From Ascoidea rubescens DSM 1968 (lineage: Eukaryota > Ascomycota > Saccharomycetes > Ascoideales > Ascoideaceae), in the NCBI RefSeq assembly GCF_001661345.1, contig NW_017962916.1, positions 666,461 through 730,460 on the forward strand: DNA of 64,000 nt, read 5' to 3'. Positions 45,710 through 55,563 of this stretch are shown here, in pieces. Numbering within the stretch: position 1 is the stretch's first letter; every line of letters begins with the position of its first letter. The translations under genes and the position numbers were made by a program. Under the pieces are notes generated by a model that searched no databases, was not told where the DNA came from, and saw nothing but the letters and a program-made list of their open reading frames with translations.

Positions 45710-46045
45710 ATATTATTTATAGAATATAAATAAAAAACCAAAATAAAGTAAAATAAAATGAAATGAAATGAAGTAAAGTGAAATAAAGAAAAATGAAATA
45801 AAAAATGTTTGAGAATTAAACAAAATAAAATTTAATAGCAAAAGTTCAAATTGAAATAGAAAAAATAAAATAAAATAAAATAAAATAAAATAAAATAAAA
45901 TAAAATAAAATAAAATAAAATAAAATAAATAATTAAAAAAATTTAAAGTCAAAATTCTGAAACTTAGATATTAGATATTAAAGACTGAAGAGTGAATATT
46001 GAAGAGTGAATATCGGAGTGAAATTTGGAAATAAAAGATATTAAA
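45710..46045. repeat. Convergent intergenic region with AAAAT microsatellite
   Basis: It lies between GEP4 and the CoA-transferase gene. 45861-45928 is an almost perfect AAAAT (plus strand) pentamer run of about 13 copies, preceded by GAAATGAAATGAAGTAAAGTG-type degenerate units. It is probably the shared 3' UTR/terminator region. Confidence 0.85.
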
Positions 46046-47800
46046 TTATGGCCATTTGGGCTCATAAAAACCTCTTTGACAGGTACCAATTTCAAAGGAT
46101 ATATCAAAAGTATTAAATTGAGCGGGAGACTTTAAATAGCCAACGATTTCATCGCACTTTCCCCATTTAGAGTCAGTAAGTGAGATATTACTTGGATTTA
46201 ATACTAGGGTTTGATGAAAAGTCTTTAAATAAGAAAAAATAGCCATATTCATGGATTGCATATCATTAAAGAATCTTAATTTGAAAACATTATTTGCTGG
46301 ATTTTCAGGATCATTGATATATTTTTGTTTAATTTTATTTTGAAATTGGGTTGGTATTTCACCTAGTTTTAGCAAAAACAAATCAATTTGGCATAAAGAA
46401 GTTTGAACGAGGTAAGAGCCACCCTCAGTTGCTCTTCTATACAAGGCTTGTAGTGCAGCACAAGCACCAGTGACGCCAACTAAATAATCAGAAGTTGGGA
46501 AAAAGGGTAAAACAGGCTCATTTTTACGGCCTAAGAATTCACCTTGTTTAAATGCTACACCAGTTAAACAATCAGCGACTTGCTGCCAGCCAGATCTGTT
46601 TTTAAGGGGGCCATCAAAACCATAACAATTTTCATCAACAATAATGATACCTTTCTTTCTTCTTTCAGCTATAAAACTGAGATAATTTTTTGAAAAGCCT
46701 AATTTATCTAAAACGCCGGGTCTATAACCATCGATTATGATATCGGCATCATTTAGTAAAGAATCGAATATTAGTTTATCTGGCTTTGATTTTAGATTTA
46801 AATTTACATCTCTCTTACCCAAGTTTGAATCATATAGAAAGAAAGCATATTCTGGAGTGTCATGGCAAGAGATTCTCAAGACAGTAGCACCTAACGACGC
46901 TAGGATTTTACCAATAACTGGACCAGCAATAATTTTTGAACAGTCAATAACTTTGATACCTTCTAAGGGCTTTGAATTTTTTTTGGTGGAGTGAGATAAA
47001 GTTTTTGGAGAGTTGTTAAAAGGAATTGGGGGAAGAAGAGTGGAGTCTGGAATTTTTTTAATTTGATAAAGTGAATGATTTTGAATTGCTTTTCCATGAT
47101 CAGTTTTAAGGAAGTCATCATATTTATAGCAAATTGTACCTGCTTGTTTATATCTTTCATTTGTGAGGATATCTAAAGACTTACTATCAAATTTTTTCTT
47201 GATGTGATTATTAAAATTGTTGAACCAGTCCTCTTTAGATGGATTTTGCTGATTGGGAAATAATTTCTGAAGATTTAGTTTGGTTATATCTTCAGGTAAA
47301 CCCAATAAGTTCAAACCTGGGGTTGCATTTAATGAGTTATGCAAAAGGAAAAATTTGTTATCCCTAGTTTGATAAATATTGGTCAATGAGGCTCGATATG
47401 GATCAGAAATGTTTTTGTGGAGATCATAAGAAATTCCCCTTGCGATTAGTCTAGGAGAAATGCTTGTTTCTCCATTAAAAGTCAAGAAAAAATGGGAAGC
47501 CAAGTATAGAATAGCTGCATCAATGTTAATGTCTGAAGTTAGGTCTTGAATTGGAGTGTTGTATCTGAGGTTGAGGATACCATTAGTCAACACAGCTAGA
47601 AGAGCCCACAATGCAATACATGATTCAGAAATTTTCAAAGAGGTTGGCAAAAATGGGGATTTAGTGTTGCTTGGGGAATTGAATCGAACTGAATTTTTAA
47701 ATCTCAAGAAATGCTGGGGAACAGCTAATTTACTATCGTTCAATAAAAACTCCAAGAGAATTTTTGTTGCTTCATCTGGCAAAGTATAATGTGTGGTCAT
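46046..47800 (-). CDS. CoA-transferase family III (CaiB/BaiF) protein
   Basis: 584 residues from the first ATG at 47800. The frame is open upstream to 47899 without an ATG. The CaiB/BaiF fold core spans about residues 280-500: GIKVIDCSKIIAGPVIGKIL, GATVLRI, then GKRDVNLNLKS, ADIIIDGYRPGVLDKLGFS, ENCYGFDGPLKNRSGWQQVADCLTG and SDYLVGVTGACAALQALYRR. Members move CoA between carboxylic acids or racemise 2-methylacyl-CoAs. The N-terminal ~270 residues look like a second, diverged half of the same fold, as in filamentous-fungal members. No clear mitochondrial presequence or PTS1 (C-terminus EPKWP). The substrate cannot be told from sequence. S. cerevisiae has no close homologue that I know of. Confidence 0.85.
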   Translation of the reverse strand: MTTHYTLPDEATKILLEFLLNDSKLAVPQHFLRFKNSVRFNSPSNTKSPFLPTSLKISESCIALWALLAVLTNGILNLRYNTPIQDLTSDINIDAAILYLASHFFLTFNGETSISPRLIARGISYDLHKNISDPYRASLTNIYQTRDNKFFLLHNSLNATPGLNLLGLPEDITKLNLQKLFPNQQNPSKEDWFNNFNNHIKKKFDSKSLDILTNERYKQAGTICYKYDDFLKTDHGKAIQNHSLYQIKKIPDSTLLPPIPFNNSPKTLSHSTKKNSKPLEGIKVIDCSKIIAGPVIGKILASLGATVLRISCHDTPEYAFFLYDSNLGKRDVNLNLKSKPDKLIFDSLLNDADIIIDGYRPGVLDKLGFSKNYLSFIAERRKKGIIIVDENCYGFDGPLKNRSGWQQVADCLTGVAFKQGEFLGRKNEPVLPFFPTSDYLVGVTGACAALQALYRRATEGGSYLVQTSLCQIDLFLLKLGEIPTQFQNKIKQKYINDPENPANNVFKLRFFNDMQSMNMAIFSYLKTFHQTLVLNPSNISLTDSKWGKCDEIVGYLKSPAQFNTFDISFEIGTCQRGFYEPKWP

Positions 47801-48458
47801 TGTTCGGGATTCAATGATGCAAAGTATCTTGAAATTTGGAAGAAATTTATGCTGAGTTGCAACCTGGTTAGAGAAGACTGAGCAGAACCAAAACGGCACT
47901 TATATAGGCCAACCTGTGGTAGCAAAATGGTTAATAAAATGGTTCTGGTTGGTGAAAGAAACAACCCATTTCTTGCAGCAAGAACCCAAAAGAACGCCCC
48001 AAAAGAAATCTAGCCGAGGCTAAAAAAGCTCTTTTTGCGGGATCTGGAATGCTCGGATGGAATGCTGGGCGGTTTTGTGGAGACTTTGAAACCGGAGCTG
48101 CGTTATTGTTGCTGCCATTTCCACGCACCTCCAGCACCATTTTCTGGAGGTCGCCAGCTAAATTTGGCCGGCACTGGCCTTTTTTGTCTGACTCAAACAG
48201 CTCAACCCGAACTTGTGAAGCTGGCTCGAGCCGAGACACGCACTCTGATTGGACAGAGATTTTCCGATGCCGAACTTTATTGTTGAACAATGCACAAAAG
48301 GAGCCTCTTTTGCTTTTCCGTGCTTCGGTTGCAGTCCGACGTCACGTGTAGACAAAAGCAATCTGAGAATAACAGATATCGTATTTTTGGTTCAAGAACC
48401 AATAGCTATGTATCAGGTTATCTCTAAGCCTGAGATATTATTTATTGTATTGTGTTAG
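47801..48458. promoter_or_regulatory. Promoter region of the CaiB-type gene, GC-rich
   Basis: A GC-rich block at about 48000-48350 with open frames on both strands that look like chance. It contains GACGTCACGTG at 48338-48348, in which a CRE half-site overlaps the CACGTG at 48343-48348. The OST1 3' flank occupies the right edge. Confidence 0.45.
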
Positions 48459-49985
48459 CTATTTAGAAAAAACTCTGAATAGGATCAATCCAGCAAAGAG
48501 ATATAGCCCGATCAAAAAGGGCTTTAGCAAATAGCTGTTAACATCATATTTGTATTTGACTATGATCTGGGAGCTTCTGAATTCGTCGATCAAGTTGTTG
48601 TACACCAATGTGTATTTCTGGTGTCCCTTGAAGTCCAAAAATGAGTTTTCTGTTGAATTGACCAAGCTTGTGTATGGTATAGGAGATTGGATATCTATGA
48701 TTTTGCTGTTTTCTGGTAAATAAATCGAAAGCTCCATCTTCTCGACTGAACAATCGCTTGGTCCGTCTAATAGATTGTACTTCAAAATATACTCGTCATT
48801 AGAATTAACCAAGTTAGTTCTTCTAACATAATCTTTTAGTTTCAAAGACCAGCCAATGGTGAAGTTATAATTCCAGTTTCCAAACAATGGATATCTTGGT
48901 CTCAAAATTAAATGGTTGTCCTTAACTATTCTTGAGGTTGAAACATTACCGACTTTATCATAATAATAAGCTCCATCAAAATCTTTCGGTAGCACCACAT
49001 CTAATGCAATTAAAACAAAGGATGGCGTCATTGTCAATCTGCTTTTAATGTATTCTAATCTTGAAAATCCTTTTTTCAACTCATGTGCTTTATTAGTTAA
49101 CTCATAGTATTCTTCCACTGATAGCGAATTTGCATAATGAGAAACCCATAAATCTCTTTTTAAATTATAAACATAAGGTAACGGAGCCTTTCTCTCATAC
49201 AAAATTGATGTTGGGTAATATGTAAAAGGCTTGATTTCTTTATTGTACTTGAATTCGTTTGAATTTCCAATCTTATAATCTTCCAAACTATTCAAATATT
49301 CGTCTTCCTTACCAATCAATTTTATTTCTTTTTCCTTGGCTAATCCAACGATTTTAAATTTGTAACTATTGGTGGTATATGGCGAATAAGGATATTTCAA
49401 TAAATTGAATAAAATATTCGTATCGTCTTGAAGATCAATCTTCTCTGGGAATGGTTTCAAATTATTGATAAAAGTTAATTGGAGATAAAAATTCAAAATT
49501 GAATTTGGACTAATACCACCATCAATGAAAATCTTTAAATAAAAAAAATCCTTATTTATTGTTTCACTTTCTCCATCATCATAATCACCACCATCATCGC
49601 CACCATTATCAATATATAGATCAATCTCGTTTTTTTTAACAATCTCAACATGAAAAGATTGCAAACTTTTCTTTGATTTTAAATTGAATGGTTTGACCGC
49701 AGAATATAACGCAATTTTATCCAACAAATTCGATTCAATTGGGTAATAATAAAAATAGTTCTTTGTAGATCCAATATTTCTAACCTTTAACTGAACCAAT
49801 TGTTTTGTATAACTTTTCAATAAATCAATTGTTGATTCAATTTCAAGATTTTCCCACGAATTACTAATAACTGAATTATTGATTGTAATTGCATTTTGAG
49901 AAGATGACGATGCACAAGCAATTTTACTCACTTGTATCAAGAATATCGATAGAATGGCAAACACATTGTAAGAAAAGAAATGCAT
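48459..49985 (-). CDS. OST1: Oligosaccharyltransferase subunit Ost1 (ribophorin I)
   Basis: Ost1 is a subunit of the ER complex that N-glycosylates nascent proteins. 508 residues, against 476 in S. cerevisiae. A signal peptide (MHFFSYNVFAILSIFLIQVSKIA) is followed by a large luminal region with ribophorin I features: WENLEIESTIDLLKSYTKQL, YYFYYPIES, TYYPTSILYERKAPLPYVYNLKRDLWVSHYANSLSVEEYYEL (in parts), KGFSRLEYIKSR, DVVLPKDFDGAYYYDKVGNVSTS and RPRYPLFGNWNYNFTIGW. A single C-terminal membrane helix (LLKPFLIGLYLFAGLILFRVF) ends the protein. An acidic Gly/Asp insert lies near 122-135. A CACGTG is upstream at 50092-50097. Confidence 0.94.
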   Translation of the reverse strand: MHFFSYNVFAILSIFLIQVSKIACASSSSQNAITINNSVISNSWENLEIESTIDLLKSYTKQLVQLKVRNIGSTKNYFYYYPIESNLLDKIALYSAVKPFNLKSKKSLQSFHVEIVKKNEIDLYIDNGGDDGGDYDDGESETINKDFFYLKIFIDGGISPNSILNFYLQLTFINNLKPFPEKIDLQDDTNILFNLLKYPYSPYTTNSYKFKIVGLAKEKEIKLIGKEDEYLNSLEDYKIGNSNEFKYNKEIKPFTYYPTSILYERKAPLPYVYNLKRDLWVSHYANSLSVEEYYELTNKAHELKKGFSRLEYIKSRLTMTPSFVLIALDVVLPKDFDGAYYYDKVGNVSTSRIVKDNHLILRPRYPLFGNWNYNFTIGWSLKLKDYVRRTNLVNSNDEYILKYNLLDGPSDCSVEKMELSIYLPENSKIIDIQSPIPYTSLVNSTENSFLDFKGHQKYTLVYNNLIDEFRSSQIIVKYKYDVNSYLLKPFLIGLYLFAGLILFRVFSK

Positions 49986-50392
49986 CTTTATATTAACGTC
50001 AATCTAATCTTTACAAATATAACTTATACTTTCTTAAAATAAGGCTATCAAATGAAATATTTACCATCGTGTCAAAAAACCAAAATCCGCACACGTGTTT
50101 GTATTATATTCTACAGATCGAAAACGGAAAATACTCTAATTTGCTACATTTAAACTATGGAATGGTGTAAATAGTTAATGATTAATTATTAATTAAATGG
50201 GGGATCAGGAAACCGAGAAATAGTATCTAAAACAAAAATTGATGTAATAAAAATAAAAATTGATGTGATAAACCTTCAAAAAAATGAAAAGAAAAACTTT
50301 TGATAGCGAATGACTTTATCTCCAAAGAGCAAGCTAGAGCTCACATACTATAATACGAGAATAGGTAAAATAATAAAAAAATAAAAATTGGA
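49986..50392. promoter_or_regulatory. OST1 upstream region
   Basis: AT-rich, with a CACGTG E-box at 50092-50097 about 107 bases before the OST1 ATG, and a duplicated ATTGATGT-AATAAAAATAAAAATTGATG tract near 50235-50270. No ORF is supported. Confidence 0.45.
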
Positions 50393-50638
50393 TTAGTTGC
50401 TCAGGGTTTTATTTTGGATTTTGCCTATAAAATCTGGGTCAATGCTTTCGTAATATATAATTAGATCATTTAATACAATCTTTATTTGAAATATTGGCGA
50501 CAGAAAAGAATTTTTGATAACCAATTGAATAATAAATTCATCACAAAGAGATATAAAACATTTAGATCTTTGAGCACCTATTAAATCCAAGCCAAGGTAA
50601 TTTTTTGAATGAACACTGGTATAAGGTATTAAAAACTT
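50393..50638 (-). pseudogene. Orphan exon-like fragment without a start codon
   Basis: 81 codons are open on the minus strand from AAG at 50638 to a TAA at 50395-50393, with no ATG. The peptide is protein-like: it includes YTSVHSKNYLGLDLIGAQRS, LCDEFIIQLVIKNSFLSPIF and IVLNDLIIYYES, with alternating hydrophobic residues suggesting a beta-sandwich strand pattern. The bases before it (CCTAAT-TTTTTCATCATTCAAAG) could be a branch and acceptor. No ATG exon fits between it and the hydrolase stop at 50735. It happens to be in frame with that gene, three stops downstream. It is either a remnant of a lost gene or an unrecognised 3' exon. Confidence 0.35.
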
Positions 50639-50734
50639 TGAATGATGAAAAAATTAGGGTCTCAAATAAATTGAGCTATTTTTTAATCAAAGTGTGTGGA
50701 ATAGAAAAAAATAAAAAAAAACAACAAACAACAA

Positions 50735-52783
50735 TTAAATAGAAATTGCTTCAATAAAGTTATGAACATATTTCCAATAGAACCTTTGATTGACGGTATC
50801 ATTGTGATAACCATCTTTGAATAGGTGAATTTCTTTTGTCTTTGAATTTGATAATTTATATAATTGAAACATATGATCAGGAGGCACGATTTCATCCTTT
50901 TGACCTGATAAAAACAATGTAGGTATATTGGGATCGATTAGTGTGATATATCTTTCAGAGGGCCAAACTTGATGGCATAAAAATGAAAGGTAGGATAATA
51001 TTGGGAAAATGTAAGGGATGACCTTTCTGATGTTTAAAAAGGTATTTTCTAATACTAAACCGGATATCTTGAAATCTTTAGGCAAATCAAACGAACTTTG
51101 AAGATTTAAATTGGGCACGCTTCCAGTTGAAAAACTTTTAGGTATTTTCGAATGATGGACATTTGAATGTATGTCAGAAGAAAGAGTATTACTTCTAGAA
51201 TGAGAATTTTCATTTGAATTAATTTTATTAAGAAAATTACCAGATTTTGTTTCTTGTGGGCCATTTTCGATTTGAAGTAAATTTCTTGATAAAGTTATTG
51301 AGGCTAAGGAAGCCATGTAGATAGCAACAGCGCCGCCAATGGATCTGCCATATAGGATAATTTTACTTTTTTTAAACTCAGGATCTTGACTCAAAAAAGT
51401 TAAAATAGTTTGAGCATCAATTTTCAAACCAGATTCATTTGGTGAGCCAGTTGATCTTCCATAACCTCTATAGCTGTAAATGACCACATTATAGTGAAAA
51501 CTTTTATAGAATATTTGGACTATTGGCAATGAATGGCCAATATTTCCAGCATTTGGACATAATATTACGATGGTAGTATTTTTATAGGACTTATTTTTAT
51601 TTCTATTTTTGTAAGCTTTATTGAGTCTCTGGCGTAAGACGTAGACTTGTAGCATTACCATATCTGATGTCTTTAAAAAGATCTCCTCATATGGCATACC
51701 ATATTGACTAGGGGTATCTATCTGGCTGAGGCCATCATTTAAGGATGGCAAGTATACTAATTTTAATTGTAGGTTGTAAATTCCAATTAGGCCTATTGTT
51801 GTAATTGATAAGGTGACATACTTGACGATTTTGCCTATTTTAACGAGTTTATTTGTGTTGTTGTCAGTTTTGTTGGAATTTGTAGTTTGAATTTTAATAG
51901 CGACGATGTTGTTTTTGATTAAATTGTTATTGTTTAATCTGTCATACAGAATAGTAGTTATTAGACGTTCATGCTGATCCGAATTAATTTGATTGTAGGA
52001 TCTCGAAGTTCGAGAGGCGTTTCTTTTTAAAGATAATAGGTGTTTTGTATCAAAAGTTTTTGAGATTCTTTTTTCATTTTTAGATAGGACACCCATCCAG
52101 GTGTGTCTGTTTGATTTTTTGAGATTTGGTTGTGTTTCTTTTGAGCTTGAGTTTACTATTGAATTTGAAGTTGAAGTTGAACTTGGATAAGAATGTAAAG
52201 TGTCAATATAATCTATTGGACAACGGTCATCGAGATCAGGGTTGTTTATAATGCTGGAATAAGAGCCATGAAATGAGGATTGCAGCACAGTGTTAATGTT
52301 TTCGTTCCTATAGACACCGTTGGCTGAGCTATTTCTTCTGTTTTTGAATCTTGAGTTAAGAAAACTTGCTTTTGCGAAAGACTTTAAATTGTCTTTATGG
52401 CAGTTGTTTTGAAACAAAGGATCATCTAAGTGTGTTGCGTCGAATGGGTCAGTGGCGATTATATTGCTGGCACTGTTGCTGTCCCAGGGATTGATATTGA
52501 TATTGTGATTTTGATTGTGATTGCGATTTTGACTGTGATTAGCAGTGGTGTTGTTGGTATTGTTAAAAATGTTGGTATTGAATATTATTTGAGGGTCAAA
52601 ATTTGAATTGTAATTTGAAGATGGTATCTCAACGAAGGTTTCTTCTTTAGCTTCAGCATAAGGGAGATTCTGAGAGTGATAAGTGTTTCTCCGGAAGTTT
52701 TTTATGCTGAATCTTTTTGAATAGTTTTTAAACACGTTTTTTGATGTTTTTCTTTCATTGTTCACCTCCATTTTCTGAATCAT
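50735..52783 (-). CDS. Membrane-anchored alpha/beta hydrolase, Bem46/ABHD13 type
   Basis: 682 residues from the ATG at 52783 (a second in-frame ATG follows 12 bases later). The N-terminal ~300 residues are basic and Ser/Asn-rich. A membrane helix lies near 315-340 (KYVTLSITTIGLIGIYNL). The hydrolase domain (about 355-680) has YSYRGYGRSTGSPNE, the nucleophile elbow GRSIGGA with Ser481, the acid loop LSGQKDEIVPPDHM and the catalytic His660 in GYHNDT. A Ser/Asn-rich insert of about 65 residues (about 500-565) interrupts the lid. Closest S. cerevisiae relative by motif is YNL320W (284 residues). The long N-terminus is lineage-specific. The physiological substrate of this family is unknown. Confidence 0.85.
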   Translation of the reverse strand: MIQKMEVNNERKTSKNVFKNYSKRFSIKNFRRNTYHSQNLPYAEAKEETFVEIPSSNYNSNFDPQIIFNTNIFNNTNNTTANHSQNRNHNQNHNININPWDSNSASNIIATDPFDATHLDDPLFQNNCHKDNLKSFAKASFLNSRFKNRRNSSANGVYRNENINTVLQSSFHGSYSSIINNPDLDDRCPIDYIDTLHSYPSSTSTSNSIVNSSSKETQPNLKKSNRHTWMGVLSKNEKRISKTFDTKHLLSLKRNASRTSRSYNQINSDQHERLITTILYDRLNNNNLIKNNIVAIKIQTTNSNKTDNNTNKLVKIGKIVKYVTLSITTIGLIGIYNLQLKLVYLPSLNDGLSQIDTPSQYGMPYEEIFLKTSDMVMLQVYVLRQRLNKAYKNRNKNKSYKNTTIVILCPNAGNIGHSLPIVQIFYKSFHYNVVIYSYRGYGRSTGSPNESGLKIDAQTILTFLSQDPEFKKSKIILYGRSIGGAVAIYMASLASITLSRNLLQIENGPQETKSGNFLNKINSNENSHSRSNTLSSDIHSNVHHSKIPKSFSTGSVPNLNLQSSFDLPKDFKISGLVLENTFLNIRKVIPYIFPILSYLSFLCHQVWPSERYITLIDPNIPTLFLSGQKDEIVPPDHMFQLYKLSNSKTKEIHLFKDGYHNDTVNQRFYWKYVHNFIEAISI

Positions 52784-53295
52784 TTGGATTTAATCTACAA
52801 ACCATGAGTCGAGGTTAAAAGCGATAGAGCAAGAGATACTGACAGATGAAATGAATTTCAAGTGACCAAAAGCAGCATAAAATATAGAAGAAAAAAAAGG
52901 AATAGCAGAAAGACGTAAATGAATAAGCTGTGTAAGAGATTTGGAAAACAGCAAAGCAGATGGCGATAGTTGTCAGCTCCTATAAACGATACGATTCAGG
53001 AAACAGGATTGGCATTGGTTTGCAATGGCAGCAAACCCTAAGTGTGAGAGCAAGATAACGAAGCTGAAACAACACAGATTGTTCCAGAGAAGATAATCTA
53101 GGCTCTGAGAGCACAGACCAGAATTGTTGGATTTGAAACAGAATTCAGAAACGGTTTTATTGTGTTTGGGCCAATAGAACGACGGGAGCGGTATGCGAGG
53201 CCAAAATGGTAAACAGAGGCAACACAGAGCCTTATTTGGGCTTGAGAGCTGTTTCAGCAGGAGTGTTTGGAGCTGTTTGCAGTGTGTTTCGATGC
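52784..53295. promoter_or_regulatory. Upstream region of the Bem46-type gene
   Basis: The region between the hydrolase start and the 3' end of the CoA-transferase gene. GC content rises from about 52940 towards 53295 and stays raised through the last ~250 bases of the transferase gene. Overlapping frames on the plus strand (53206-53794) are antisense shadows of that gene. No further gene is supported. Confidence 0.4.
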
Positions 53296-54864
53296 TCAGA
53301 CCTCGATGGTCTTGAGATCCAGCGAGACTGCGAACTCACAGCCTGTAGCTGCTCTTACTTCTTCCACAGTACTGCTACCGTCGATTTCGATAAGAGTCAA
53401 GCCTCTCTCGCTATCCACGTCAAACACAGCGAGGTCTGTGATGATTCTACTTACACATTTGGCTCCGGTGAGTGGGAACTTGCACTCGTCGAGTATCTTG
53501 GGCCTGCCCTTCTTATCAACGTGTTCCATCAAGACAACAACCTTCGTCCTTTCGGGGCTCGACACTAGGTCCATAGCACCTCCCATTCCCTTGATTCTGC
53601 CTGGCAATCCCCAGTTGGCCAAATCGCCATACTTCGACACCTGTAGTCCTCCCAACATTGTCAACGAAATTTTACCACTTCTGATCATCGCAAAACTCTC
53701 CTCAGATCCAAATAAAGAAGCTCCTGGCTTTAGTGTAACGGTTTCTTTTCCGGCATTAATCAAATCTGCATCTTCTTCGCCTGGTTTGGGGTAAGGTCCC
53801 ATGCCCAAAATCCCATTTTCACTTTGCAAATTAACCTCTATCTCTTTTGGCAAATAGTTTGGAGCAAGTGTTGGCATACCAATTCCCAAATTAGCATAAA
53901 CTCCATCTTCAAATTCCTGTGAAGCTCTTTTGACTATTTTGATTCTCTTTAATTCGCCAGGCGACAATTGTTTGTCTCCAGCATCACTTGCTGTGCTTTC
54001 ATCTTTGCTTAAAGTCAAGATCTCAATATCCTTTGGCGAATTCGATTGAATAATTCTATCAACATACAATCCAGGCAAATGAACGTCTTCGGCTTGTATT
54101 TCTCCTGGTTCCACAATATTTTCAGCTTCAACGATGGTTAAATTGGCTGCTCTACCAAAAACTGAATTGAAATTTCTTGCAGAGCCCTTAAACCAACAGT
54201 TGCCCAATGTGTCTGCTTTAAATGCCTTGACAAAAGCAACGTCACCAACAATTGCTTCTTCTAGCAAATACTTTTTACCGTTAAAAACTCGCGATTCTCT
54301 TGGTTTGGATGTTTTTAAAACCTTAGTGTTATCGTTGGGATCATAACGAACAGGTAGTTTTCCCTCCTCTATCCATGTGTTTACACCAGTTGCAGTGTAG
54401 TAAGCTGGTATACCAGCAGCACCTGCTCGACATCTTTCAGCTAAATTTCCCTGTGGACAGAGTTCTAAATCAATTTTTCCAGAGAGATATAATTTTTCAA
54501 ATGTTTTGTTATTGCCAATATACGAACTTATCATTTTTGTGATCTGCCCACTTTCCAATAAGTTGCTTAAACCTCTTTTATCAATACCAGCATTGTTTGA
54601 AACAGCTGTGATCCCATTGATATCCTTTTTAGCCAAAAGACCATTGATAAGCATTTCAGGTAGACCTGATAGTCCAAATCCACCAGATAACAAAGTGATG
54701 TTCGACTTGACCCCATCCAATGCTTCATCTACCGAATTCACCACCTTGGATCGGGTTTGGGTTGATTGGTATCTGACTTTAATAGTGTTTATAATACACT
54801 TTGATAGATTCAATGAATTTGCACTACTAGCAAAAAGAGCTTTTCTAGTCTGAAGAAAATTCAT
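53296..54864 (-). CDS. Mitochondrial succinyl-CoA:3-ketoacid CoA-transferase family (OSC1/SCOT-like)
   Basis: It transfers CoA from succinyl-CoA to a 3-oxoacid (3-oxoadipate or acetoacetate). 522 residues, typical of eukaryotic SCOT (human 520). A mitochondrial presequence occupies about 1-38 (RKALF, RYQSTQTRSKVV). The alpha half has LLSGGFGLSGLPEMLINGL, SNNAGIDKRGL and CPQGNLAERCRAGAAGIPA. The beta half has ANLGIGMPTLAPNYL and the catalytic Glu349 in SENGILGMGP, then GAMDLVSS. S. cerevisiae has no SCOT orthologue. It is divergent from a thiolase over a 699-bp promoter. In Candida parapsilosis OSC1 (3-oxoadipate CoA-transferase) belongs to this family, so 3-oxoadipate is the favoured substrate by context. 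Acetoacetate is the alternative. Confidence 0.92.
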   Translation of the reverse strand: MNFLQTRKALFASSANSLNLSKCIINTIKVRYQSTQTRSKVVNSVDEALDGVKSNITLLSGGFGLSGLPEMLINGLLAKKDINGITAVSNNAGIDKRGLSNLLESGQITKMISSYIGNNKTFEKLYLSGKIDLELCPQGNLAERCRAGAAGIPAYYTATGVNTWIEEGKLPVRYDPNDNTKVLKTSKPRESRVFNGKKYLLEEAIVGDVAFVKAFKADTLGNCWFKGSARNFNSVFGRAANLTIVEAENIVEPGEIQAEDVHLPGLYVDRIIQSNSPKDIEILTLSKDESTASDAGDKQLSPGELKRIKIVKRASQEFEDGVYANLGIGMPTLAPNYLPKEIEVNLQSENGILGMGPYPKPGEEDADLINAGKETVTLKPGASLFGSEESFAMIRSGKISLTMLGGLQVSKYGDLANWGLPGRIKGMGGAMDLVSSPERTKVVVLMEHVDKKGRPKILDECKFPLTGAKCVSRIITDLAVFDVDSERGLTLIEIDGSSTVEEVRAATGCEFAVSLDLKTIEV

Positions 54865-55563
54865 CTTAATCTTAATCTTGATCTTAATTTTATTTAATGA
54901 ATTTTGGTATCTCTCCTCAGCAATAGACAGAGAATAAATGATATTATTTTTGATCTCATTTTCTTGGTATTATCAATTGACTGAATTGTCTTGTTATTTA
55001 TACATTCTTTATCAATTAAAAGAGGATTTATTATTGTCATTAGTGTCAGTGTCATTGGCAATTTAACTTTTGTCTCCTGCGGAAATAGATGTTGAATAAT
55101 GATTTGCGGAAATAGCTTGCAATGACAATTTTCCATCCAATAAAATCAAAAGGTGTAGTTTCTGAAATAACTCAAATTTGAAATCAAAGGTGAATTTTTG
55201 AGCAAATTAGAGGAATAATTATTATAACAACCAAATATCCATGCAGTTAAGTTATTATTACTCCTGAATAAACTCGTGAATTCTGTAAATTCTGTATATT
55301 TTCTTTTTTTCTGGTTATTTTTCATAGATCTTTAGCCCTAGTGACTGAGTAAAACATTAAACTATACTGGAAGTAGCTTTTAAAAAAAAACAACTTGAGT
55401 TTTAAACTACGATATCTTTGATATATATTATCATATTTATGTCCATGTTTTTTTTTTATTTTATTTCAATTGTATTTGTTTATTTTTTTCTTTTTGATTA
55501 CAAGTTTTACTAGTTCAAACACAACTAATTCAATCATACAAATTCAATCATCACTAATAGAAC
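54865..55563. promoter_or_regulatory. Shared CoA-transferase / thiolase promoter with CGG-containing direct repeat
   Basis: Divergent promoter. The 11-mer TGCGGAAATAG occurs twice in direct orientation, at 55078-55088 and 55105-55115, 27 bases apart start to start, about 215-250 bases from the transferase ATG. CGG is the half-site recognised by Zn2Cys6 factors, and such a factor is encoded 1.4 kb to the right. A TATATATTATC-type element near 55420 and poly-T runs at 55448-55470 lie on the thiolase side. Confidence 0.5.

Noticed and set aside
47931-48351. Frames of 80-120 codons in the GC-rich block upstream of the CaiB-type gene
   Set aside because: Both strands are open in several phases, and the longest minus-strand frame has no ATG start. 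Treated as promoter DNA.
53206-53794. Plus-strand frames of 120 and 175 codons
   Set aside because: They lie antisense to the well-supported CoA-transferase gene, whose motifs are on the other strand.
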